From the NCBI GenBank assembly GCA_937899905.1, contig CALCCF010000113.1:1-54844 (forward strand): DNA of 54,844 nucleotides. Reading direction: 5' to 3'. The stretch comes from an uncultured Phycisphaeraceae bacterium. Lineage in GTDB: Bacteria > Planctomycetota > Phycisphaerae > Phycisphaerales > UBA1924. Shown here piece after piece: positions 26,901 through 35,677 of the stretch. The notes beneath the pieces are model-generated. The model had not been told where the DNA came from and made no database searches. It saw only the letters and a program-made list of their open reading frames with translations. The position numbers were made by a program, and so were the translations under genes. Position 1 is the stretch's first letter. Each line of letters begins with the position of its first letter.

Positions 26901-27553
26901 CCCAGGTCCAGTTCCTCGCCGCCGCGCTCACCTTCGGCCTGGCGTTCGGCTTGCAAGAGATCTTCGCCAACTTCATCTCGGGTCTCATCATCCTGGTCGA
27001 GCGACCCGTACGCGTCGGCGACACCGTGACCGTCAACGGCGTCGACGGCCGCGTTACCCGTATCCGCATGCGCGCAACCACGGTCCTCGACTGGGAACTG
27101 CGCGAGCTGGTCATCCCAAACAAGGTCTTCATCACCGACCACTTCATCAACTGGACGCTCTCCGACCCGCGCATCCGCGTCACCGTGCCAGTGGGCGTCT
27201 CGTACGGCTCCGACGTTCGCCTCGTGCAGCGCACGCTGCTCGAGATCGGCGAGGGCTACGAGCACACCGTCGCCGAGCCGCGCGTGCGATCACTGTTCCT
27301 CGGCTTCGGCGACAACACGCTGGACTTCCAGCTGCGCATCTACGTCGAGCACTTCGACTACTACATCGAGGCAAAGAGCTACCTGCACATGCAGATCTGC
27401 GAGCGGTTCCGGGAGCTGGACATCGAGATCTCCTTCCCGCAGCGAGACCTGCACATCCGTGACATTGGGCCGCTGGCCGACGCGCTCTCGCCGCGTAGCA
27501 CGCACGAGCCCAACCAGACTGGCGACGATCATCCAACGCGAAGTCCATCATAA
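23915..27553 (+). CDS. Large MscS-type mechanosensitive channel with long periplasmic coiled coil
   Basis: A 1212-residue protein, in the size range of MscK/MscM-type channels. A signal peptide (LAALAVLLALAFGTFA) leads into about 480 residues of Glu/Ala/Arg-rich coiled coil in the periplasm. From about 530 there are many membrane segments (LASVLVLIALLASLGL; LALSLPLTFALVFVGLML; LVLSPLAMIVLAGLGF). The MscS core starts near 930: pore helix FLAAALTFGLAFGLQEIFAN (about 1000-1020), then FISGLIILVERPVRVGDTV, VTRIRMRATTVLDWELRELV and VIPNKVF. The channel relieves turgor after osmotic downshift. An acidic loop (EQEDQTTGGGEVEGIEFEEP) separates the last two membrane groups. Confidence 0.9.
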   Translation: MNPVPLRSAILAALAVLLALAFGTFAQDGGQPQEQPAAESQATASDPAEPIDPPSLAQVEARIAEVEADESADDAAKAALLAPLRAALDSLKARDTAQADRQRFLDATAEAPATIERLQQDVDRPTQLPELEDFDLRPPQEALEALRALLREARALLDAATKEQNDLKTEAERREVRLARGSTELVSVREQLAEALTSLAALPADPQDPLAEARRWQVESRAVELQARNASLEAELASYAARRELLPLRRALAQRKAATAGTAIERLEELEADAANRVALEAQQQAEQQADEVDDPELQRLAERTSELAAQRLGPDGTLANLESIGARFNRVDQELKNLQRRARSTAARVNAAGLTEVVGASLREELRRLDTPDLQDQDELDALIGATQLALIDVEDELAQFAGEQVVITRARQRLAEDGEPLSSRVEQQITSIITNYVETLRDLESEYRTLYDASLNLQTSQATLAETTDAFREYIEERILWTRSVQGPLVPSARDLSRGGVWLLGGATTPPETAPIGTRWRDAIPGLWPPPLASVLVLIALLASLGLRRYAVRTLERSAGEVRRFSTDRMSLTLAALPLTLALSLPLTFALVFVGLMLGGTGSQVAQAVGSGLVQASILVFGLESIRHIARPDGLAEAHFRWRREGLVHLRRSVFWLEVTLVPLAVVAHAFSQQPDATLDDGLGRLTFIAAQLVLAVFLARIFAPWLPFVRSYTSKRAGSLANQLKWLWYPLLVLSPLAMIVLAGLGFYYSAVQLDQRLYLTTWLLSSILVVYSMVLRWLFIERRRLLIQRAQQKREAEQEDQTTGGGEVEGIEFEEPAELDAAEVDAQTRRVLSAVVMVSVVVGMYALWTQQLPALRMLDQVQLYPSVRFVESDDRAEVAAPTLTAAEDVAEGGEDPSTVNQTNPANPLGLTNTEAASEPIRAITLADVGLALIFFALTWILARNLPGLLEITLLKRLPLDAGARFAVTSILRYFIGIVGIVLGFGAVGIGWSQVQFLAAALTFGLAFGLQEIFANFISGLIILVERPVRVGDTVTVNGVDGRVTRIRMRATTVLDWELRELVIPNKVFITDHFINWTLSDPRIRVTVPVGVSYGSDVRLVQRTLLEIGEGYEHTVAEPRVRSLFLGFGDNTLDFQLRIYVEHFDYYIEAKSYLHMQICERFRELDIEISFPQRDLHIRDIGPLADALSPRSTHEPNQTGDDHPTRSPS

Positions 27554-27699
27554 AGGTCGAGCCGACGGCCCTAGGTTCAAGCCTGTTCCCTTTGCAATGC
27601 CGGGACCGAGGTAGCCTGCATCGAACTCTCGGGCTCTACGCGATGGTGATCATCACCGCCATCTTTCTGCGGATGTCGTGCCTCACCGGCTGGCTCTAG
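27554..27699. other. Short convergent gap without a gene
   Basis: About 146 bases between the convergent ends of the MscS channel and CYTH genes. No clear hairpin terminator or other element was found. Confidence 0.4.
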
Positions 27700-28224
27700 C
27701 TAGCCGATGGCCCGCTCTGGCTCGCTGGCGTCGAGCATGTCGGCATATGTCCCGGTCAGCGGCTCGCCCAGCGTTGGCCCCAAGATGTGCCGCAGCTCGC
27801 CGATGTTCTCGTAGCACCGTGCAACGTTATACGACGGGCTGACGAGCGCCTGCAGCTTGCAGAACTGACCGAGCCCGTCGATCTCGTCGAGGTTGATCCG
27901 AACGTTGGCGCGCATGAGGGCGATGCGCGTCTTGCACACGATCCGCCAGATCGGTGGGTCGGTTTGCCCGTATCGCAGCCGCATCTGCGCCTCGTCGTAG
28001 CTGATGAACTGGCACATGTGCGGCGAAGGCCGATCCTTGCGATCGGTGAAGATGTACTCCACCGGCTCGTCGGGCGCCTCGCGCTTCTTAAACGCCCCGC
28101 TGGGCACGCGGTAGTAGGTATCGCGCAGCTCGAGCGTCACGAGCGGCGATGCGCCAGCGCGCACAAGGGCGGCCATCGCCGTCTCCGGATCGCGTAGCTC
28201 GCTGCGGAACTCCACGCTCTGCAT
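27700..28224 (-). CDS. CYTH-domain protein (class IV adenylate cyclase/ThTPase-like)
   Basis: A 174-residue protein. The N-terminal MQSVEFRSELRD replaces the usual ExExK strand. The centre has LELRDTYYRVPSGAFKKREAP and WRIVCKTRIALMRANVRINLDEIDGLGQFCKLQA, matching the CYTH pattern of basic and acidic residues along a triphosphate tunnel (family form VRIHLDxVxGLG). The end GPTLGEPLTGTYADML is also typical of class IV adenylate cyclase-like proteins. Substrate may be an adenosine or thiamine phosphate, or polyphosphate; this cannot be decided here. I start at ATG 28224 rather than GTG 28263 because the motif begins directly after it. It lies just downstream of ligA on the same strand. Confidence 0.75.
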   Translation of the reverse strand: MQSVEFRSELRDPETAMAALVRAGASPLVTLELRDTYYRVPSGAFKKREAPDEPVEYIFTDRKDRPSPHMCQFISYDEAQMRLRYGQTDPPIWRIVCKTRIALMRANVRINLDEIDGLGQFCKLQALVSPSYNVARCYENIGELRHILGPTLGEPLTGTYADMLDASEPERAIG

Positions 28225-28318
28225 GCCACCGGGCCCTCCGATGGGCGCACGGATTGCGCCCACGAGGAGCCATCGGGCGTCCAGAATGCCGGCTTGAGGC
28301 CGAATATCGGGACTCGGC

Positions 28319-30505
<2,187 letters not shown>

Positions 30506-30532
30506 CTAGGTGTGGCTCCGTACGATGGCTCC

Positions 30533-31408
30533 GTGGCAGAGGCACACATCATCGATGGGAAGGCCCTTGCGGCCAAGTTTCGCCGGGACATCGCGACCCG
30601 CGTGGAGGCCCTCAAGGCCCAGGGCCGTCCGGTCCGCCTGGACGCGTTGCTCGTAGACGACGGCGACAGCGCCGCCCGGCAGTACGCCGACAGCCAGCGG
30701 CGCACGTGCGAGAAGCTGGGCATCGAGTATCGGCTTCACAGCCTGTCGATGGCATCGGGCTTCGACGAGATCGCCGGCCGCGTGCTGCTGCTGAACACAA
30801 AGGCCGAGTGCCACGCGATCATGGTGCACCTGCCGATGCCCGATGGCGTGGACGCCTACGAGGTGCAGCGGCGAATCGACCCTGATAAGGACGTCGAGGG
30901 CGTCAACCCGGCCAACATCGGCAACGTCGTGTACGGCCGCAGCAGCCTCGCCCCGTGCACCGCTCTGGCCACGCTGCGGATGGTCAAGTCCACCGGCATC
31001 AACCTCGCAGGGGCTCGATGCGTGGTCGTTGGTGCCGGAGATGTCGTTGGCAAGCCGATCGCGGTGCTGCTCATGCGAGAGGAGGCCACCGTCATCAGTT
31101 GCAACGCCGACACACATGGCATGCAGGAACTCGCGCGATCGGCCGACGTGCTGATCGCCGCCGCGGGTGTGCCCGAGCTAGTGCGCGGCGACTGGGTGAA
31201 GCCCGGCGCGATCGTCGTCGACGTCGGCGTCAATCGCGTCCAGCAGGGCGACGGCTCGACCACGACCGTTGGCGACGTCGCATTCGACGAAGTCAAAACG
31301 GTCGCGGCCCACCTCAGCCCGGTGCCGGGCGGAGTTGGGCCAATGACCGTTGCGATGCTCTTGCGGAACGTGGTCGCCGCCGCAGAGGGCGGCGTGAGCG
31401 ACCTCTAG
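30533..31408 (+). CDS. folD: FolD-like methylenetetrahydrofolate dehydrogenase, catalytic residues replaced
   Basis: A 291-residue FolD-family protein from GTG 30533. The fold is clear: AEAHIIDGKALAAKFRRDI, IDPDKDVEGVNPANIGN, CVVVGAGDVVGKPIAVLLM, GAIVVDVGVN and LSPVPGGVGPMTVAMLL. The residues needed for the bifunctional enzyme differ. The Lys of YxxxK (human Lys56) is Q55 in Y51-A-D-S-Q55; the Gln of the QLPLP motif (Gln100) is H99 in VHLPMP; the Asp of DVDG (Asp125) is E122. CTP of the folate site is CTA and the usual GRS is GAG. It may be a monofunctional dehydrogenase or have changed substrate; cyclohydrolase activity seems unlikely. Divergent from ligA. Confidence 0.8.
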   Translation: MAEAHIIDGKALAAKFRRDIATRVEALKAQGRPVRLDALLVDDGDSAARQYADSQRRTCEKLGIEYRLHSLSMASGFDEIAGRVLLLNTKAECHAIMVHLPMPDGVDAYEVQRRIDPDKDVEGVNPANIGNVVYGRSSLAPCTALATLRMVKSTGINLAGARCVVVGAGDVVGKPIAVLLMREEATVISCNADTHGMQELARSADVLIAAAGVPELVRGDWVKPGAIVVDVGVNRVQQGDGSTTTVGDVAFDEVKTVAAHLSPVPGGVGPMTVAMLLRNVVAAAEGGVSDL

Positions 31409-31429
31409 TGCGATGGGTTTCCGTCTGGC

Positions 31430-32101
31430 TTACGGGCAGCCGGCGTCGAACTCGTTCTGGAACGCCAGGAAGTCGAAGATGGTGAGGCTGCCGTCGCCGT
31501 CGAAGTCGGCGAGCGGATCGCCGGCGTCGAACAGGTTCTGGTACTCCAGGAAGTCGAAGATCGTGAGTGCCCCGTCGCCGTCGAGGTCGGCCGGGCAGTC
31601 GGCCTCGACCGTCACGATGATCGAGCCGGTCATGCCGCGGTGGCCGGTGACGCGGCATGTGTAGTAGTACTGGCCCGCGTCGCCCACGCCGGGCGTCCAC
31701 TCGATGAAGTCATCGGTGGGCGCAGGATCGGCGGTGAAGTCCTCGATGGGCTTGAGCGTTGAGGCATCGATCACGCCGCCGTCGGTGGTTTCACGGCGGT
31801 AAGAGCCGTCGGTACCCGAGACGGGCAGCGTGTCGTCGGTGATGACGAACGGGTGTGCGCTGGAGATGCGGCGGAAGCGGTAGGTCTGGCCGGCGACCAG
31901 GATGAATGTCGGGTCGACGATGTCCTCGAAGCTGCCACCGGAATCGCTCCAGTTGAACGTGTAATCGCTCGCGCCGATGTTGTCGAGCGTGAACTCGACG
32001 CCGCCGGGTACGCGGTAGATGTTCGGCTCGGGCTGGGTGGTCTGGGCGAGCGCGGGGGCGGCGGCGACGGCCGCGATCAGCAGCGGGGCGGTACGCAACA
32101 T
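31430..32101 (-). CDS. Secreted cupredoxin with GC-type dockerin tail
   Basis: A 223-residue exported protein with signal peptide LRTAPLLIAAVAAAPALAQ; ATG 32101 follows a GGAGAG site. Residues about 28-163 form a plastocyanin-like domain with a full set of type 1 copper ligands: H83 in SSAHPF, C149 in YYYTC, H154 and M157 in TGHRGM. The C-terminus holds two dockerin-like calcium repeats (DLDGDGALTIFDFLEYQNLF and DFDGDGSLTIFDFLAFQNEF) and ends DAGCP. It would be a copper electron carrier or copper-binding protein fixed to the cell surface. Its tail is very similar, also at DNA level, to that of 13547-14506. Convergent with folD, 21 bp apart. Confidence 0.85.
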   Translation of the reverse strand: MLRTAPLLIAAVAAAPALAQTTQPEPNIYRVPGGVEFTLDNIGASDYTFNWSDSGGSFEDIVDPTFILVAGQTYRFRRISSAHPFVITDDTLPVSGTDGSYRRETTDGGVIDASTLKPIEDFTADPAPTDDFIEWTPGVGDAGQYYYTCRVTGHRGMTGSIIVTVEADCPADLDGDGALTIFDFLEYQNLFDAGDPLADFDGDGSLTIFDFLAFQNEFDAGCP

Positions 32102-32232
32102 GGGGTCTCTCCATTCTTCTCGGGATGGGGCTTGCGTTCTGTCATGTGGCATAGGTGTACTACACCGCGCCGCGTTGCAACGCGCGGGCAGAATTACTGT
32201 GTTCGGGGCGTGGGGGATTCCGCTCGTGCGGC

Positions 32233-33261
32233 TCAGCTGAATCGGCTGAGAAGCTCGCGAACACGCGGCTGGCGGTGCTCGATCTGCAGGCTGCGGCGGA
32301 AGAAGTCCAGGGCCTGCTGCAGCGCGGTCGTGTCGGTGTTGTCGCTGCGGATGAACTCGTTGAGGTTGTGCACGCCCTTGCCGTTCAGGGCCGGGTAGTG
32401 CTCGGGGTCGAGCTCAAGGGACCTGTCGAAGCTGGTGAGCGCCCCCTCGAAGTCGCCGATGCGGAACAGGGCGGCGCCGCGCCGCTCCCAGGCCAGGGCC
32501 GACTCGTTGGTTCGCAGCAGCTGGTCGAGCACGTTGACGACCTGGGCATCCTCACCGAGGGCGCGGAGGCTCTCGGCCAGGTTCACCAGCAACTCTGGGG
32601 AGATAGGGTCGACCAGTTCGGCCGCCTGCTGGTACTCATCGACGGCGCGTCGGTGCTCGTCCATCGCGGCGTAGATCGAGCCGAGGTTGATACGAGCCGC
32701 CGCGTTATTGGGCTCAACGAAGACCGCACGCTCGGCGAATGGACGGGCGAGCAGGGGCTCTTCGGCCTGCATGTAAGCGACCGAGACGTTCATGTTGGCC
32801 AGACCGTCGGTGGGGTCGAGCTCGAGGGACGTGAGGTACGCGCGGATGGCCTCGCCGATGCGGCCGAGCACCTGCAGTGCCTGCCCGCGCTTGAAGTGGA
32901 TGCGAGGATTCTCGGGATCCAGCCGGACGGCCTCGGTGTAGCGCACCTCGGCGGTTTCGGCGTCGTTGAGCGCCATGTACTGGTCGCCGGCCCCGATATA
33001 GGCCCGGGTCATGAGCGGGTTGAGCTCGATGGCACGCTCGAACTCGGTGAGCGCGGACTCGGTGTCGCCCAGGCGCACGTGGGCCGTGGCCTGATCGGCG
33101 GCGTCGTCGGCCGCCTGCGAGGTGGCCTGCTTCTTCATGGTGACGGTCCGGCCCGCGTTGCAGCCAGCCAGCAAGGGGCCCGCAGCCATGAGTGCGGCCG
33201 CCGCGATGAGCGCGGCCGGCGCGGAAGTCCGGAGTCGGGTGCGTGCTTGCCTGTCGATCAT
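32233..33261 (-). CDS. TPR-repeat lipoprotein
   Basis: A 342-residue protein. The signal peptide ends in the lipobox LLAGC. After a Gln/Ala/Asp-rich linker there are about seven TPR units, for example GDTESALTEFERAIELNPLM, NDAETAEVRYTEAVRLDPEN, GRIGEAIRAYLTSLELDPTD and GDFEGALTSFDRSLELDPEH. TPR lipoproteins act as scaffolds for envelope assembly, secretion or cell division complexes; no partner can be named. I start at ATG 33261, which opens the signal peptide; the frame upstream to 33828 has no protein-like character. It is monocistronic. Confidence 0.8.
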   Translation of the reverse strand: MIDRQARTRLRTSAPAALIAAAALMAAGPLLAGCNAGRTVTMKKQATSQAADDAADQATAHVRLGDTESALTEFERAIELNPLMTRAYIGAGDQYMALNDAETAEVRYTEAVRLDPENPRIHFKRGQALQVLGRIGEAIRAYLTSLELDPTDGLANMNVSVAYMQAEEPLLARPFAERAVFVEPNNAAARINLGSIYAAMDEHRRAVDEYQQAAELVDPISPELLVNLAESLRALGEDAQVVNVLDQLLRTNESALAWERRGAALFRIGDFEGALTSFDRSLELDPEHYPALNGKGVHNLNEFIRSDNTDTTALQQALDFFRRSLQIEHRQPRVRELLSRFS

Positions 33262-33559
33262 CCGCTGCCCCTTCTTCACTCGCACGCCTTCTCTCAAGCG
33301 TCTGTCGCTGCCGAATCCCGCCGAATCCGAGTCGAGCCCTTCCAACGATCGGCAGGGCGGACATGTTCGGCCCACCGAACCGAGAGAGGCCATTATCGCA
33401 CCCGTTTTGGCCCCTGGGCGGGGTTGGGTGGCGTTTTGGCGACGAACCGGGCGTTCTGTGGCCCGAACGCGCAAAATCGGCCGATAACGCGCTCCTGACG
33501 GGGCGCCGAATCCCGGATCTTGAGCACCCACACACGGGCTACGCCCGTCCGAAGGCCGC

Positions 33560-34402
33560 ATGTCGAACTTGAGATCGTCCATCTCGGTCTTCCAGATCAG
33601 TCCGATCGCGTCCCGTGCCGGCTGGCTTCGAGTGCCCAGGCCCGTTCTGGTGCTGGCCCTCTTGCTGGGGTCTTTGCTGGTGTGCGCCTCGGGTTGTGCC
33701 CGCAGGTCTGAATTGCCCGTCACGCTGAGCTTTCGGAACGTCCGGGCCGTCGTGGTCGCTGGAGAATCGACCGAGGGCCGGACACGCTTCACGCGGAGCG
33801 AATGGGACCAGATCTGGCCCGTGGTCATCCGCCATCACAAGGTGTCCAACCGGCTGGCGATGAAGCCCACGTTCGACGCTGGTCCGCCGACGACAGACTC
33901 GATCGCGGGCGTCGAGGTCCGAGACTACACGGCGACCATCGTGGTCGACAGCTTCACGGGACTCTCGAAGCTGCATCGCAGCCTGGAGTCGCTCCAGGGC
34001 CAGCCCATTGCGCCCGGACGGCGGCTGCAGCTCTCGCTCAGCGATGTCTCGCTGGGCTTCTCGGGCAACTTCATCAGCGCCCGGCGTACGGAGATGCTCC
34101 AGGGCCGAACGCTGGCGGGGGCCACCGTCGTGCTGTACGACCGGGATGCCGACCGGCCGAGGATCGTTCGGGCCGACGAGAACGGCGAGTGGATGGTCCC
34201 GATCATCACCTCGCCCGGCCAGCGATCGGTGGTCGGGTACAGCGTGCCGCCCGGCGTGCGAGATCGCCCCGAAACTCGGCGGTACTTCCGCATCGACCTG
34301 ACGACGAACATCGGCGAGGACATCGACCAGCGCCGCTTCAACAGCGAGATCGATGCGATGCGCGGCGGCATGAGCGGCTTCATCAACCGCATCACCGGCT
34401 GA
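33560..34402 (+). CDS. Lipoprotein of unknown function
   Basis: A 280-residue protein with an unusually long n-region, a hydrophobic core (PVLVLALLLGSLLVCAS) and a lipidation Cys in CASGCARR. The mature part is mostly beta (LPVTLSFRNVRAVVVAG, VRDYTATIVVDSFTG, RRLQLSLSDVSLGF, AGATVVLYDRDADRPRIV) and ends with FINRITG. The stretch GATVVLYDRDADRPRIVRADENGEWMV looks like a carboxypeptidase-regulatory-type fold. No family is recognised. It lies 35 bp before the SDR gene and may be cotranscribed with it. Confidence 0.6.
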   Translation: MSNLRSSISVFQISPIASRAGWLRVPRPVLVLALLLGSLLVCASGCARRSELPVTLSFRNVRAVVVAGESTEGRTRFTRSEWDQIWPVVIRHHKVSNRLAMKPTFDAGPPTTDSIAGVEVRDYTATIVVDSFTGLSKLHRSLESLQGQPIAPGRRLQLSLSDVSLGFSGNFISARRTEMLQGRTLAGATVVLYDRDADRPRIVRADENGEWMVPIITSPGQRSVVGYSVPPGVRDRPETRRYFRIDLTTNIGEDIDQRRFNSEIDAMRGGMSGFINRITG

Positions 34403-34437
34403 CGGCCCTCGCCCTCCGCGGGCCATACCGTCGCCGT

Positions 34438-35205
34438 ATGGCAGACTTCATCGAACGTGTGGCCGTCGTGACGGGCGCGAGCGCCGGCATCGGCTTGGCC
34501 TGTGCGCGCATGCTGGCCGAGGGTGGGGCGCGGGTCGTCGTCAACGCGCGCCGGGCCGGCAGGCTGGATGAGCTGGTCGAGATCGATCCGCAGCGCATCA
34601 AGCCGGTGCCTGGCGACGCGGCCGAGCCGAAAGTGATCCATGGCATGCTCGACGCCGCGCGCGAGCTTGGCGGCCGAGAGACCGACCTTGTCATCGCCAA
34701 TGCGGGCCGGGGCTTGCGCGGCTCGCCGCTGGACTCCGACGAGGCCGAATGGGAGGACGTGCTGCGGATCAATACGCTGGCGGCGGCGAAGCTCATGCGC
34801 GCATCGATCGCACGCATGATGGCGGAAGTCGGGGACTACGACGGCCCTCCCAAGCAGCCACGCGATGTCGTGGTGCTAGGTTCGACCGTCGGCCGGAACC
34901 TCAGCCCGTTTAGCAGCTTCTATGGCGCAGCGAAGGCCGCCGTCCACATGATGGCCGAAGCGATGCGCCGCGAGGCCGGGCCGAGAGGCATCCGCGTGAC
35001 GACGATCGAGCCTGGCGTTGTCGCCAGCGAGTTCCAGTCTGCGGCGGGATACGACCCCAAGGCCTTCGGCGAATTCATGGCGTCGATGGCGCCCGTGCTG
35101 ACGCCCGAGGACGTCGCGCGGTCGATCCTCTTCGCGTGCGGCCAGCCCGCGGGCGTGCATCTCAACGAGATCATGCTGCGCCCGACGCGTCAGGCGTATC
35201 CATAA
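34438..35205 (+). CDS. Short-chain dehydrogenase/reductase (SDR)
   Basis: A 255-residue classical SDR: cofactor motif TGASAGIG, VVVNARRAGRLDELV, the ANAG of VIANAGRGLRG, catalytic Ser in VVLGSTVGRN, and Tyr/Lys in SFYGAAKAAVHMMAEAM. The tail VTTIEPGVVASEFQSAAGYD and LTPEDVARSILFACGQPAG is as in YdfG-like 3-hydroxy acid dehydrogenases. Start ATG 34438 is placed directly before the Rossmann strand. Substrate unknown. It probably ends at the hairpin at 35209-35230. Confidence 0.9.
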   Translation: MADFIERVAVVTGASAGIGLACARMLAEGGARVVVNARRAGRLDELVEIDPQRIKPVPGDAAEPKVIHGMLDAARELGGRETDLVIANAGRGLRGSPLDSDEAEWEDVLRINTLAAAKLMRASIARMMAEVGDYDGPPKQPRDVVVLGSTVGRNLSPFSSFYGAAKAAVHMMAEAMRREAGPRGIRVTTIEPGVVASEFQSAAGYDPKAFGEFMASMAPVLTPEDVARSILFACGQPAGVHLNEIMLRPTRQAYP

Positions 35206-35208
35206 GAA

Positions 35209-35230
35209 AACCCGGGCGTAGACCCGGGTT
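35209..35230 (-). terminator. Terminator hairpin between SDR and FKBP genes
   Basis: AACCCGGG (35209-35216) pairs perfectly with CCCGGGTT (35223-35230), loop 6 nt. On the minus strand it is followed by TTTTCTT, a good intrinsic terminator for the FKBP genes. It may also serve the convergent SDR gene. Confidence 0.75.
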
Positions 35231-35252
35231 GAGCGCTGCGATCAACGCTGGC

Positions 35253-35594
35253 TTACTGGACGCCGAGGAGCTCGATGTCGAACACCAGATTCGCGCGCGG
35301 CGGGATGCTCGGCGGTGCGCCGCGCTCGCCGTAGCCGAGGCTGTAGGGGATCTCAAGGCGACGCTTGCCGCCGACCTTCATGCCGGGAATGCCGATCTGC
35401 CAGCCTTGGATGAGGTTGCCCAGCGGGAAGGTGATGGGCTCGCCGCGATCGTAGCTGGAGTCGAACTGGGTGCCGTCCTCGAGCGTGCCGCGGTAGTGCA
35501 CCTTGACGGTTGCGCCGTGCGGGCATTCGGCGCCGTCGCCCATCTCGATGTCTTCGGCCACGAGGCCACCGGCCAATTCCTGTCGTTCGGTCAT
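35253..35594 (-). CDS. FKBP-type peptidyl-prolyl isomerase
   Basis: A 113-residue single-domain [63 protein letters not shown] and [19 protein letters not shown]. The active-site Tyr and Asp (HY and FDSS) are present, so it should isomerise prolyl bonds. There is no signal peptide, so it probably works in the cytoplasm. It follows the exported four-domain FKBP at 35678-37489 on the same strand, 83 bp apart, and may share its transcript. Confidence 0.92.
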   Translation of the reverse strand: MTERQELAGGLVAEDIEMGDGAECPHGATVKVHYRGTLEDGTQFDSSYDRGEPITFPLGNLIQGWQIGIPGMKVGGKRRLEIPYSLGYGERGAPPSIPPRANLVFDIELLGVQ

Positions 35595-35677
35595 TGAGGA
35601 AGGGTCCTTTCTCCCACTTGCATGCGTGGTGTGTGCTTTCTCTCAGTCTGTGTTTTAGCCGCGGCGAGTTCGAGCGA

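Noticed and set aside
27560-27620. A GGTTCAAGCC sequence resembling a tRNA T-arm
   Set aside because: No acceptor, D or anticodon stems could be built around it.
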